A stretch of 64,000 nucleotides of DNA from Podocnemis expansa (lineage: Eukaryota; Chordata; Testudines; Podocnemididae), in the NCBI GenBank assembly GCA_007922195.1, contig ML681996.1:15749990-15813989 (forward strand), in the 5' to 3' direction. This document shows positions 11,861-24,324 of the stretch, piece by piece. The stretch's first letter is position 1. Every line of letters begins with the position of its first letter. Position numbers and translations under genes: made by a program. Below the pieces are notes generated by a model, which did not search any database, had not been told where the DNA came from, and worked only from the letters and a program-made list of their open reading frames with translations.

Positions 11861-12654
11861 ATTTCAGAATAGCTACAATAGTATGTATTGTGTGTCTAAC
11901 TATTGACCATACAAGAGCTGAGAGCTAAAATGTTGACACAATGATGAAAAACAAACAGATTTGGTATTTTGGCACACATTCCACTGATCTTTTTCATGTG
12001 CAAAATTATTAAATTCAACTTTAATAGCTTTTCTGAAGCATAAAACTTATTGTCTTATGCAAATAATTTCCTTTCTATCATCCACGTAAACTATTCTTAA
12101 TGTTGCAATAAGAGGAAGAGGGGAGTAGAGAGAGAAAACTAAGAAGTTTTCAATTTATTTAAATATGAAAAAAAGCCTGACAAATAAAAACAATTTGAAA
12201 AGTAATTTATGCAAATTATTTATTGTTATATTGTATATATTATATATGTATATAATATAAAATATTAATTGAATTTTAATTTCACTGTTCACATGAGACC
12301 AACTCATCACCTTTGTTAACAAGAGATGAGCAACATTTGTATTAGAAGAAAGTTGGAGAAAAACTCAGCCAATGCAACAGTCTTCAAATTTGATGCTAAG
12401 CCATAGATCAGTCTTTTTCCTGCACTATAAAGGCTTGATCCAAAGCTTATTGGATTCAGATGGACATTTGGAAAAAACTCTTAAAAAGGAAAAATAAAGT
12501 CATAATGTATTGTAATTATTAACTATACTGGCCTACCTCCACTCCCACTAAAGTCAATTGTAGAACTCCTTTTTGATGTTAATGGCTGGAGAGGTAGAAT
12601 GATACACAGTGCTTCTAAAAATCCTACCTTAAAAACACCTATCTTTGTGCAGTC
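11861..12654. other. AT-rich, no gene recognised
   Basis: The stretch is strongly AT-rich, with an alternating TA/AT tract at about 12222-12268 ('ttgtatatattatatatgta'). Nothing else was recognised. Confidence 0.5.
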
Positions 12655-13012
12655 TTATTTCAAATCTAGTTATGGGAGGTTGTATGTAGTGGGGCCCCAC
12701 TGGGGTCTGTATAGGGTTCAGTATTACTGAACATTTTCATTAATGACTTGGGCAGTGGAAAGCTTATAAATTTTGCAGATGATGCCAAGCTGAGAAGGGT
12801 TGAAAGCACTTTGGAAGACAGGATTGGAATTCAAAAGGACTTGAATTTTTCTTTACTGACTTCAGTCTCATTGATTCAGACTAATTCTCTAATTTATTGA
12901 AGTACTACACTTAGGAAGGAAAAAAATCAAAAGCAAAAATGGGGAATAGCTGGCTAGGCAACAGTAGTGGATCTGGGAGTTATAGTGAATCACAAATTAA
13001 ACATGAGCTAAC

Positions 13013-13372
13013 AATGGCTATGTCTACACTACTCCATGGTCACATTTGAAGTTTATTAAATCAGCTTAAGCCCTTGCTTAAGCTGACTTAATCACTCTAA
13101 CTCTTAGAGTCAACTTTAAGGGTTAAGTTGGCTTTATAAAGTTGACTTAACAAAATGTGGCCATTAAAGTTGACTTTATAAAATCGACTTAGGCCAGCAG
13201 AGCCATTTAAGTTGACTTTATAAGTCAACTTTAAATGGGTCCCCTGGCTTAAGTCAACTTTATAAAGTTGACTTAAGCAAATGGGGACTTTCTAAGTCAA
13301 CTTAATAAAGCCAACTTTAAGTCAACCTGATTAAGTTGACTTAAAAAGCCCTGCAGTGTGGACATAGTCAAT
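13013..13372. mobile_element. Palindrome-body TIR element, type A (copy 2)
   Basis: Element 13016-13369 (354 bp) has TIRs GGCTATGTCTACACT / GTGGACATAGTC and a 3-bp duplication AAT on both sides. The body repeats AAGTTGACTT / AAGTCAACTT, the CpG-decayed form of AAGTCGACTT, many times. It sits in a CR1 copy, as does copy 1. Confidence 0.85.
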
Positions 13373-13404
13373 ATGATACAGGTGCAAAACAGGCTAATGC
13401 ATGT

Positions 13405-14059
13405 TGTCACAGGGTACTCTAAGCAGTGGTATGACGACTTCTTTTGACTGGGGCTGAGAATAGCTATGCCTGGTCTGGTGCCTGATGCCCCATCCTATTT
13501 CTCACTCATGTTGTGTCTTCTAGTTTTTCCTGCCTGGGTTATTGAGGTTTCACTGAACAAACTATCTCAGGTAGTCTTCCAGTCTGTAACTGTGCCATTT
13601 CTACAGTGATTGGTAGGTAAGGAGGGCTTACTAGCTAATCTGGGTTGCAGCCCAGGGAACCTACAAATCAGCAGACAAGGTTAGTACAACCTCAAATGTC
13701 ACAACACTTTGTCTAGTGAGATTTGTATTCTCTCTGCTATAGGTTCCCTTTCCCCCGTATCAACTATTACCTCAGGGCCTGGATCCCAAGACTTCTTACT
13801 AGCCCTGGGTGGTTGTTGTCAGATTCCCCTGCCCCACTTCTTTCTAATCCCAGAGAATGACTGCTAGTTTCCACCCTTCTGTTGCAAACTTTCTGGCTTT
13901 ATACCTTAGTCACCTTCTCCCCAGCTGGACTTTATCAGCCATTAGTCATTTCCAGTCAAGCCAGACTTTCCACCAGCTGTGGCCTATATAGTTAATTAGC
14001 CCTATCTATGCCACCTGAATCCCGTTAGTGTTGGTGTGTGGGCGGTTAATACCCCATCA
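13405..14059 (-). mobile_element. LTR-like insertion inside CR1
   Basis: The CR1 reading stops before and resumes after this 655-bp block, so it is an insertion. The ends are TGTCACAGGG and TACCCCATCA on the plus strand, which fit the TG...CA rule for an LTR in either orientation. By analogy to typical ERV U5 ends (CCCTGTGACA on the minus strand) I read it as antisense. I could not find matching flanking duplications, so the exact boundaries are uncertain. No coding region. Confidence 0.5.
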
Positions 14060-14115
14060 GAGGAATGCCTTTATTGTTCCACTGTACTTAGCAATGGTGA
14101 GGCCTCAGCTGAAGT

Positions 14116-17100
14116 AGTAGAGAGATAGATAAATGTTAGCTACTTGTAAGAATTAGGGATGAATTGATTAAGAATAAGAAAAGAAAGAACTCTGGTACTA
14201 ATGACTGAGTTTCTTATTTTTCTACTTGTGGAAGCCCACTTTTCAGCATACAGTATATGTAAAATTTGTTAAAGACACTAGACAGTGCTAGAAGGCCTAA
14301 AATGGCATATTACTTAGTAATGCAGATAATAAACATATTTAAGGGGGTAATACAAGGAGCAATACTGGGACATAACCAGGACTGAAAGCAAGTGAGGAAA
14401 TGTATTTTGATTTATTGCTTTGTAAGTCTAATACCTTTTGCCTCAAGCCCAACCTGTATAGGCTAGTTACTGAATAATTAAGGAAAATGACATTCTCCAG
14501 GATGCTTATTTTCTGTATCTATCTGCTAATGAATCCCATGAGAATTCCAGCTGAGCAGTGAAACAAGAATAAATTGGAACACATGTTAACAATTCGCACT
14601 TGCTCCATAGTAGTGCACCATGCAATTAGCAAACTTGCTTTTGTGGCTTCATAAAATTTTGAATGGAAAACTGCAAGGTGGATTTAAAGTATCTTTGAAG
14701 AGAATGTTAGATGATTGTTAGATGAAAGGTTATTCAAATGTTTGTTTCCTGTAAAAGATAAAAGCAGGGTCCAACCAGGGGTCATTTATTTCCACTTATT
14801 GGAAGAAGCTTCTGGGCTCACATTATGTGACCAGCTTAGAGAGAGGGATAATTTAAAAATGGGGAGTGGGGCAGAGGGGAGAGAAACTCCTGTGTATCTG
14901 TAAATCTGTTCTACAAAGTCTGAATCTAGCAACAGCCCTTAATGCGGCTTAACAAATTAAGGGCATGATCCTACATAGTACAATTAAGCCCACCTAAGAG
15001 TAAGCTCTGAATGTAGGAGTACAGGATCAAGCCCAAAAGTTGTAGTCCAAATGCACACTGAAAACTCTCATGTGGTGATGAAGATTTCTTCTCACAGAAC
15101 ACTCTACTAACTTGTAAAATGAGAGTGAGCTTAATTAAAGCTAATAGGACATTATTTGAGAGAAACACAAGTTTCAGAATTAATGAATGGAATCCAATCT
15201 GTAAATTGATATCTTTAAAGCCAAACTTGTTAAACAGAACTATTCATTATCATAATTCAGTTTGTTAAAACTCAGATTGAAAAAAAAATCTCTCTATTGG
15301 CCTAGTTCTTATACTTCTTAGTCATGGACTTTAGTAACCTCTTAGGGATGATTTCTTTTTCAAAGCATGTGAAATTGCATGCTATAGCACTGCACTTATA
15401 TATATTTTTAAATATTGTATCCCTCTAGTATAACCATCAGAAAAAACAAGCAAACCCCAAATCACACTTTAAATGAAAGTTTCAAGGTAAGTGTCTGTGA
15501 TATCTTGATTCTGAAATCCTTTTAACTTGCATCTTAAGCTTTAAAAAAAAGTTGTGTCAAGAAGGGAATGTAAGGATAAAGAAAGAACTCTAATATATCT
15601 TACGAGCAACACTGTCCAATGAAGGCATCATATATTTTATGTGTGCTTGTTACCTAAAATAAATCAAATAAATTAATCTAATGTGAATATTACTTGAACT
15701 TTGGCAAGATTGTGAACATGATGAGTAAATGGGACAGAGTCCAACTTAGTGTCTTGATGTGTTTAATGCTGAGACAAGCATCAGTGAGGAAAGTTTTGCA
15801 TTATCATACTGCATATTCTTGAAGAAGAAAAATCTGGATGGAAGACCTACAGAGCTGGAAGCACATTTGAGAGAAGAATGATTGGTTGAATGGGAAATAC
15901 TATTTGGGTATTGTGTTGCTTACTATTGATTTTATCAATTGGTGGGATTTGGGGGGGGCGTTCACACTATGTTCAATGTGCCCTTGTACATAGATACATG
16001 CACACAGGACTCAATTCAAGTGAATCTTGCAATGGTAGAAAGATCCCACTAATTTGATAAGATTTTCTATAGATAAAATAAGGAAAATAGCTGAAACTGT
16101 TACTATTTCTTGAAATGGAAGAAATGTTTTAAATACACAATTTGAGCGTTAGTAATTCAAATTAGACATAGAGCTCACATCAGAAACAAAGCAGTTTGTC
16201 ACACTATATAGAACTAATTCTCAAATAAAACATGATTCATTTTCTATCTGTGAACAGTTAACTGCTAAAACTATTAAAACTCTTTTATAATTTTTTGGCA
16301 ATTCTTTCCTATAACTTCTTGTTTCTTGTATTCCTTTAATCTCTAACCAATGATAATAACCTGTGGATTCTTGTGTTTTCAAGCTGCCTCTTGGCTGATT
16401 GCTCATTCTTCTTATGAGAACCATGTTAATTATTTTCGCTTAAAGTCCTATTCTGCTTCAAGATAGAAAATTCAGACTTTTAAAGGGACATTCTGAACCT
16501 AATTTTTTAAAAATTGGCAGACTACTCATGATTCCATAGTTTAATGTTGGACCGGACTTTACAATGAAAGCAGAGATTCAACAACTTTGTTTCATGCATT
16601 ACAAAGAACACAAGTGTATCCCTCCCGAAATGATGGACTTTCCTCAGAATTTGTATATACAATGCAATAAGGGTTTCTCTGCACCACATTTTCAGGCCCA
16701 CTGGCCATTTCCCTTTTCTTTCTGTGCACATTCTGGGAAGGTAAAAAAAAAAAAAAAAAAAAGGTTTAAAAACAAAAACCAATCTAAAGGTACACACATT
16801 GCTCTTTTTTAAGAGAGCGAGAGAGAACACATGTTCTCTAACATTGCTTATTCGGATCTTAGAGGTTATTGGTAATAATAACAGGTACATGTTGAGATAG
16901 AAATGAGATTTTTAAGCCAACTGTTTAATTTTCAGTTGAATATTCTAATGCTCTTTTAAGAACTCACACAAAATAACATTTTTCTTAATTAGAAAAATAA
17001 GCAGTTTTAGTACTATGGAGGTACTGGCTATTGTTCCATAGTTAAGGCTGAGCTGAATTGTGCATTAAAAGAAAGGATTCAACCTCTTTCTATTTTTCAA

Positions 17101-17143
17101 ATATAATAGTGTATCCTCCCTGTTAGAGAATTTGTTCATTCTC
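14116..17143. other. AT-rich, no gene recognised
   Basis: About 3 kb without recognisable genes, RNA genes or transposon ends. It holds a G-run near 15950-15957 and an A-run of 20 at 16743-16762. The ORFs around that A-run on both strands are low-complexity (poly-Lys, poly-Phe) artefacts. Confidence 0.5.
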
Positions 17144-17575
17144 TGCTCTGGTTAATTAAGGAGCCGGACAACAGGAGGAAGAGTCACAGGTTTATTGGCA
17201 CCAAGAGCTTCTGGGTGCGGTCGGCCCCCAGGGACCGTTTTTTATTGTAGTTATACACACACACAAACAACTTACAGGATTACATCAAAGGTTCCAAATA
17301 AGGCTAATAATATGCTTCAAAGCTGCATATTACTGGTTAAAGGGGCTGGTACAATACTACCATGTAGGGCAAGGAAAAACAGGAAAGACCATTGGACTGG
17401 TATTTCAGCTGTTGTTCCTGCTTTTCTAGCTGACCAGCTGAAGTTGCTAAATATTATCGAAATGCTTTTGCTTGAGCCAAGGTCACTAGGATGGCTGCAC
17501 TTGGGCTAAGGCAATTAAAATGGCTTGCTCTGATTTGTTTCAGAAATGCTATCACATAGCATTTTTCCCCTCACA
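17144..17575 (-). mobile_element. Probable solo LTR (antisense)
   Basis: The 432-bp block starts TGCTCTGGTT and ends CCCCTCACA, so the minus strand reads TGTGAGGGG...CCAGAGCA, with LTR-type ends. On the minus strand two polyadenylation-like AATAAA motifs lie near its 3' end (plus 'ttttttattg' near 17238 and 'gtttattgg' near 17190). Flanking tetranucleotides TCTC and TCCC differ at one base, so the duplication is only suggestive. No internal retroviral region adjoins it. Read as a solo LTR of an unidentified endogenous retrovirus. Confidence 0.5.
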
Positions 17576-19200
17576 TCCCCAAAATTATAGCACTTGTTCT
17601 CATAACTTTAGCACCCAGCCTTTTTTCTGTGAATAGGCTATATTAGAAGAAATTGTTTTAACTTAGCTATTAGGAATCATTCTATTTGATTGCTATACCT
17701 TTTTTATGGCGGCAACTAGAATTCCATCCATATTTATATTTGTGTTCTGTTGTTACCCCAGAACTTGCATGAGGGTTTTAAGCCGCCAGAGGGGAACAAA
17801 TATCATTCAATTGCCTCCAAACCAGATTAGTTCTGAGATGGAGGGTGGGATCATTGCAGCCCAAACGGGTAAAACCCCTAGTGGAAAACACGGCGACAGC
17901 CTGCTGGTCAAGAACAGATTCAGAGCAATGAAGAAACTTAAAACAGGAATTTCCTTCAAAACAAGTATTGACATTTATTTACAAGATGCTAAACATATTT
18001 TCATTTACTTTAAGATCTTACCGAAGTATCATGAGATTCAAAGACTGAAAAATATCAATCAATACTTGTATATCTCAGCAATCATTACAGAGTGACAGTT
18101 AGGATGGAATACTCTCTGCTGGGTTTCTCTTCTTAAAGTTACAGACATAATTACAAACTAAATAGCAAGACAAAGTTTAAAGCATTAGAGACAAATACAA
18201 AACACTTAACAAACTATACCATCCCATAAGCAAGGGCTGGTTGCCCATGGGATGGGGAGATCTCAGGTTTTAATATTACTCCTTTAAAAACCTAGTCTGG
18301 GTTCCTTGTCTCACACTTTCCTAGGCAGTTTACTTACTTTGTAAGGACTGGGCCCCCTGTCAGCAATGAAACAGTCTGTTGGTCTTCAAGTCTTCTTCCT
18401 CACTGTCCTCCCCTCCTTGGGACCCTTTTCTTATCACAAAGTTGAAAGAAAAATCAGTCTCTTTACAGCAAATGGTGGGTCTCTTCACAGCAAATGGTGG
18501 TTTGCAGCTGGTGTTCGTAGAGCTCTTCTCTCCTCAGCTTCTCCGGTCAGCTCTGCTGGGGTTGCCGCAGAAACTGGAACTTAAGCAGCTCAGAATGTTC
18601 TCAAAGGCTTGCAGGTGCAGTTGCTCTGAGACTGGAGCTACAAAGTATCAAGCCGTTGCTCACAGACTATACGCAGGACTCAGTTGGCTGCCTGTCTGAG
18701 AGTGTATGCGAGTGAGAGGTCGGAATGCCCTCCTGAGACTAAGTCTGGAGACCCAGCTCAGAGACTAAGTCCTGAGTCACCGCTCAGAGACTAAGTCTTG
18801 CGAATGCCCTTATTAGACTAAGCCCCGCGACTTAGCTCATACAGTTCCACTAGAGACGTTGTTACTCTCTCTAGGGATGAGTATGAGTGAGACTCCTTAG
18901 TGCAGTGGGAACATAGCCAGATGCCAGTGGAACCCAGTAAGGAGTGGGAGAGATCTCCGAAGTTTGACTGCCGGGCATCGCCTTTTATTCACTCTCTTAT
19001 CACTTTCATCTCTCTCTTGACCAATCCAAAGGTGTGATCTCATTTCCACCCAATTGGAAAAAGGGTGATTTCACCTGCCACCTGATCAAAAATCTATACT
19101 TTTGATGGGTCTTTTGACAGTGGGTGGACACCTTAAAATACTTGATGGGAGGGAGACTGAGTGAGTTCAAAAGTTCAAAATCTTCCTCCATCTTAACCTA
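17576..19200 (-). other. Uncharacterised block with 26-bp tandem repeats, LTR-like features
   Basis: On the minus strand, CCAAT-type boxes and a TATA-like 'gaataaaagg' (near 18981-18990) precede a more GC-rich transcribed-looking segment. That contains a 26-bp tandem repeat (18735-18839), and about 1 kb further on an AATAAA lies at about 17971-17976. This order resembles an antisense LTR or a retroelement leader. I could not define both ends or a duplication. ORFs of 106 and 129 residues on the plus strand have no recognisable domain. Neither gene nor element identity is claimed. Confidence 0.3.
18735..18839. repeat. 26-bp tandem repeat, four units
   Basis: The unit 'gagactaagtc' plus a variable 15 bp ending in 'gctca' occurs at 18735, 18761, 18787 and, degenerate, about 18812. 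Units differ at several positions, so it is not recent. Confidence 0.8.
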
Positions 19201-20843
19201 CTTTTCCAAAAAGATATATCTATTAAATCTGCTGAAAGAGATATGGAATCTGCTAAACCTATGATCTCTCCCTTTTACTTGCTGAATGCCCTTTAGATAC
19301 CTACTCTATTTTAAACATTTCCAAATGACAACTTATGAATTCCCTACCACTAATTATTACATATTAGGCTGTTTTTCAGTGTTATTTTAACAGCCTTACA
19401 CTATTTTCTACCCATATATGTCTTTATCCAATCAGGATTTTCTGTGATACTAATGAGATGGCAAAAATCTCAGACTACACTATGGACTTAAAATTAAAAT
19501 AGGACACAATCCCCCCCCCCCTTCTTTTTTCCCCTCAAAAAGCAGGTGGTCCATCTCTGAAGTTTCAAATTGTTAGTTTTTATATATTTTGAATTTTCTT
19601 TGTATCTCTTCTTTGATGTCTCTTTATCAGTTTGTGAAAAGCACCCACTTCACCATTATTATCACTGCATGCCTCAGTCTTTGACTGCCTTAGGATGAAG
19701 GCCTTTGTTAAGTGAGCTGACAAAACTACTTTTCTGACCACAGTACATTGCTGTATTGAACTTCTACAAAGAATAGCATTGAGAGAGAGTAATTTGGAAA
19801 GGAGTAGGGTAAGGTGAGGTACAGATAATTAAGGTTGTAGAATGTGCTCTGTGTTGTACAGTAGATGTGGTAAAGGCAAGGTGAGTATCTTAGATAGAGC
19901 AGGATATGGTATGTGCTGTTAATTATTGATTTAACTTTTCACTTTTTGTGGGGTTGTTTTAGATGTACTATGTGTGTAAACTTATAAACACAATTAAGTT
20001 TTTTGTGTGTATTAATATAGATAGATGGGGTAAATGGATTGCTCAGTCATTTTTAACTGGGACTTTTGTGACATAAGGGATAACTCAACTAAACATCATC
20101 CTTGCTCTGCAATTAATTTACATACAATAAGTTGATTGCAATGAGTCAGTGGTATGAAAGAGACTTGATGCAAGTATAAAGAGTACTCACTGATAGATGA
20201 CTTGGTTCCAAGAGTAACTGCTACTGAAAATAACATAATAAATGTTTACTGGGGCATCCGAGGAGAAGCATGAAAAAAGATGGTGTCTTTAACAACAGTT
20301 TCTTCCAGTCTGAGAACAGAAATACTAAAATGCATTAGTTATAATTTATGGATATTTAACATCTTGTCACTACAGGACAAAGTCATAGTTGTTTGAGTGC
20401 CCTGAGTGTATACGTCCATGTCTTAACATATTTAGATTTGTTTTGAATTTAACTTCTCTAGATTTCTTGAATTTAGAATGCTACATTTTAGAGATAGTTA
20501 TAGCATCCTTGTAATTTTTTTGCCCTTAAATTATTATCTATTCTCCGCTCAAACTATAATTACATAGGTTTGTGTAGGAATGGGAGAATTCCTGGATTTT
20601 TCCACTGATGCTTGGGCAGAACTGACATTACTAAAATAGAAGTTCTCTGTGTGGACAAGAATATATTTTTAGGTGCTGGTAATCATTTCATGTTATTTTC
20701 ACCTAGTACATATTTTCTTATTTATACGTGGTATATTTTAGGGATTAAAGTCATGCCTTTTTTACTCTCTAATGTTCTCCAAGATGCTGTTATTTTGATT
20801 TAACACTTTTGCCCTTCTCCTTCTCAGGGTGCTATCCTTTTCC
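19201..20843. other. AT-rich, no gene recognised
   Basis: Nothing recognisable apart from a C-run near 19511-19520. Confidence 0.5.
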
Positions 20844-21005
20844 TATATATTGGGTGGGAGCAGGGCCCTTCTAGGGGGTCATCTTGCCACACCTCCTATG
20901 GTACCTCTCTCCTAAATTGAACTAACAAATCCTGTCCATGGACATGCTTAGTTCGATTTGAGTTTCTAGTGTCAGGTTAAATCGATTTAACTTAAATCTA
21001 TTTAA
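20844..21005 (+). mobile_element. Truncated TIR element, type C
   Basis: 'tattgggtgggagcaggg', 'cttgccacacctcctatgg' and 'aatcctgtccatggacatgc' match, with scattered differences, the middle of the type C element at 43233-43659. Both ends are missing or too decayed to see. The right side has AATCGATTTAA-type palindromes. Confidence 0.6.
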
Positions 21006-21420
21006 TGATTTTTATAACAAATTATGAATTATGTAATTGTTTTAGGGTATATGTATTCATAGAATCTTTTGAAGGCATGAGACCGTGATGAGAATACATG
21101 CAGTATGTGGAAAGCTGTCTGACTTCATTAGTGGGTTGAATTAGGACAGCATTTGAAACACAGGCAATAAAGCATATAAAATTCCATGTCTAATTCTTGT
21201 GTTTGTTGTTTTGTTTAAATGGGAATAGTGGTAGTAATGGTGGTGTCAGTTCTTGCTTATTTCTTGCTTAGTCTTTAATATCTTAAACAATAGCTGAAGT
21301 CAATGGGAGTTTTGTATGATTGGGATTGCAAGATTTGTCCAAATAACATGGGCAGACTTTCAAGGGCACAATGGGCAGTCAGGCATCCAATTCCCACTGA
21401 CTTGTAGTGACGTGTGTCCC
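21006..21420. other. No gene recognised
   Basis: AT-rich sequence with one 'gaagtcaatgggagttttg' motif (about 21296), which recurs in decayed form elsewhere in the window. Confidence 0.4.
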
Positions 21421-22060
21421 AAAAGGGAAGGTTCATTTATGGATTCACCAGACACAGACAAAGACCACTTAAAATAAGGCTGATATTTATTAAATGCCAG
21501 GGTAGTATACTGAATAAGTCACCCTAAGCAAAGCAAAGCAAAATATAAAGTTGCGAGAGCTTATGTCCCTTTAGCAGTCAGGGTCCCCTTGCATGGCTGC
21601 AGACAACCCCAAGGAGGTTTCTGAGGCACTTTGCTCATAACGCCAGATCCAGCAATCATAGGGGCTGTGCTAACATGTAGCACAATTCAGAGAGGGTGGG
21701 GGGATTAGGCCTGCCCTCCCTGAGCAGGCTTGAACCAGCCAATCTGGCTCTGAAGGGCACAAAAAAGCAAAAGTACAAAATAAAATAAAAAGAGCAGAAA
21801 CAGGCCTAAACACCTGTTAAAACAAAAACAGAAGCAGACCCCCTGGTACAATCTTCCTGGGCAGACAGTCCAGAAAACACTTCATGGAAAGGTAATTCCC
21901 ATGGGAAAGACTGCGAGCATCACTACACTGTCCGTTACAAACATCTTCCGCAAAGTTCCTTATAGCATGACATCATGTATTAATTATGCGATTTTCATGA
22001 AAACATTGTAGGGTTTGTGTTCCCAAGTTAGGTTAAAGTGATGGTTAAAAATACGTGTGT
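21421..22060 (-). other. Possible LTR-derived block
   Basis: A moderately GC-rich block whose minus strand has AATAAATATCAGCC (plus 21479-21492), a candidate polyadenylation signal. A similar string, 'acgtgtgtcc' at 21410 and 'acgtgtgtgtcc' at 22052, lies at both sides and could be a degraded duplication or chance. No coding region. The identity is unsure. Confidence 0.3.
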
Positions 22061-22715
22061 GTCCACCCCCCCATCCTAATGGTGTTAATACAGGGTAGAG
22101 TACATTTTGTTTGGGTGGTGCATTTCTATGTCTTAGCTTGTTCAGATATCTTTTCCAAAAAATGTCATGATTTAGTGGGCAGTGTCAGTGAAACTACTGC
22201 TCTACATGTAGAGTGGGGAGGTGAAAAGAAGTAGCATGAGTCAGTTCTTGGTATTTCTGTATTTTAAGGACTATCTGTATGATCATGAGGAGTGTTGCCT
22301 TGGTGTGCTCTTCAGTCAAGGTATCAGTGCCCTGCAGAGCCTTTCAAGTACTGATGCCTCTCTTAATTTCTGAGTCTGCATCCCAGCTTGACTCTTTTTC
22401 ATATATAGACACATCATCCTCCTGGTCAGAGGAAACCTCCACCCACTTTGTGCTAGTTTGTTGGCAGATTCTTTTAAGCTTTTTTTAGACATGACTCCTT
22501 AACAGTCTCACAGCTATCTTAGGGGAAAGGAATGTGCAGACATAAGCTTTAAGAAGGCTTTATCTCAACCCATAACAGGGTTTAACCAGGCTCATAACAA
22601 TTGTCAAGGCAAGCACTCTGTGAAATTCATGCCAAAGGTTAGAAATGTATTGACTGAAACACAGAAAAGGAAAATAATAAAAGCAAGGCAAAAAGCATTA
22701 AAACTGAAATTTAGT
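22061..22715. other. No gene recognised
   Basis: Nothing beyond short unsupported ORFs. Confidence 0.45.
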
Positions 22716-23076
22716 CATTACTTCAGGAGTGTTGCTACTCCAGGGAAGGACATGGGCCCAGGCCCTGCCCCCTGGCTGTAGCCACGCCTCCAGCCCCAAT
22801 TCTGCACTTCGGCCTGACCCGGCCTTGGGTGCCTGCTGCCACCAGCCTGGCCCCGGATCCCTGGCCGGTGACAGGTAGAGAGTGGCAGCCACTGCCACGG
22901 GTGACCCGGCCCAGGACGGGGTCAGAAGCCGCAGCTGCCACAACAGGCGGCCAGGCCCTGGATCTCCAGCCAGAGACTGGGAGAGGAAGGGGCTGCGGAA
23001 GGACTCAGGGCACTGGCGCTGGGATTCGCGGCATGAACTCCGCGTGCCAGGTGCCAGCTATGCCCCTGTATTACTT
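22716..23076. mobile_element. GC-rich hAT-type MITE
   Basis: Element 22724-23068 (345 bp) is GC-rich against AT-rich flanks. Its termini CAGGAGTGTTGCTACTCC and the complement of its right end, CAGGGGCATAGCTGGCACC, are imperfect inverted repeats of the hAT CAGGGG type. It is bounded by 8-bp duplications CATTACTT / TATTACTT with one difference. 8-bp duplications with such termini are diagnostic of hAT transposition. ORFs inside, on both strands, are stop-poor only because of GC content. A related sequence lies inverted at 62968-63137. Confidence 0.78.
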
Positions 23077-24324
23077 AGAACAAATATTCAAAACTTATCA
23101 AAATTTCTTTAAAGAAAGGAAATATTGATTTAAGTAGCTTATTCTGTCAAGCAGTCCTCCTTGATGGCATTGAAAGGATTAGTTCTGTTTGATGCTGAAC
23201 TGGGAACAACAGTTACCTGGCTGCTTTTGATGAAACAGACAGGTATGGAAGGGAGAAAAGAGATATGACAGGAAAATATCATGGCAAATAAGGCTTTTGT
23301 TGATGTTCTTTGGGGTACAGGGAAGCTAGTCAGTTATGGACAGACACTTTGAGTTGGCAGGTTGGTCATGATTGCTGTTGTTTTGAACTTCAGGTTGCCT
23401 GCATAGTCAGGAACACCATCTAATTGGTCTGGTCGGGTCTGTTTCCTTCACTGACCCTTCTCAGGCTGGGTAGAGCAGGATTGGCCATTTCATCTCTCTG
23501 TGCTGCAGCCATGCAATGGAGCTGATTTGAGGATCTGGTTAAAAGCGGGGGGGGGGGGGGGGAGGAAAAAAATTATGGGTGACAGAAAGAGAGATACAAG
23601 GTGGGGGGAGACTGAGCAAAATCTCCCATGTATCAGGTTGGAGTCTTTGCTAATGCAGTGATGATGGTCAAGAATCCTCACTGCTGTGTGAAGGTCGGAC
23701 TCCACAATAAAGATCTTTCCACCGCAAATGCTGTAGTAGTGGTAAAAGTCCCCTCTCTTTTTTTTAAGAGTCTCTGAAAGTTTTGATGGGGAGGACTAGC
23801 TCATCCCTGTGTTGCTTTGTCCACCAATAAGGTCTAATTTCTGATTCCACACTCCTCTTATTTATCACACATATTAACACAATCTTTGGATTCTATCAGT
23901 AAAACTCTGTGTTTAAATTATTTCAGTTTTTCTATCTCCTGCATATATCATTTCTTAAATAATTTTATATAGTAGGTCATTGTGATAACTCATTAATCTT
24001 TACCCAGTTTTTACCAGTTAGGTTAGCAATGAAAGTATGCCTCCTAGGCCCCAATTAGTACAATAGTCTCCCTTCATCATCATCTCTCACATGAGTAAGA
24101 ATCAAGAAGATTATCAAAGTAATTATAATTCAATGTCCTTGAACAAATATTTAAGGATTCCCCCTCCTCCCCACCAAAAAGAGAGCTACCTGAAGTGAAG
24201 AGGAATTCAAGTGACCTATCAAAAAAAAAAGACATTAACACAAGATTGGTGCCCGCAGTGCAAGTTATATTTGTTTCAAGGGTGCTATCAGATTTGTTAA
24301 ATTAATTTAATTTATTTGTGTCTC
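23077..24324. other. No gene recognised; G-run
   Basis: A 16-base G-run occupies 23547-23562. Otherwise unremarkable AT-rich sequence. Confidence 0.5.

Larger units (their letters stand above)
12655..14115 (+). mobile_element. CR1-clade LINE, broken by two insertions
   Basis: Translated pieces carry CR1 RT features: 'FNIFINDLG' and 'NFADDAKLRR' (catalytic FADD box near 12773), 'STLEDRIGIQKDL', then 'VLHLGRKK' and 'KLNMS'. The sequence stops at 13015, resumes at 13370 ('aatatgatacaggtgcaaaa'), stops again near 13404 and resumes near 14060 ('ccactgtacttagcaatgg', 'tgaggcctcagctgaag', the region coding LVRP-like residues). The first interruption is a type A TIR element; the second is an LTR-like block. 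Many stops and frameshifts make it non-functional. Confidence 0.88.

Noticed and set aside
16522..16890. 122-residue minus-strand ORF
   Set aside because: It contains a poly-Phe run made by an A20 tract; no domain.
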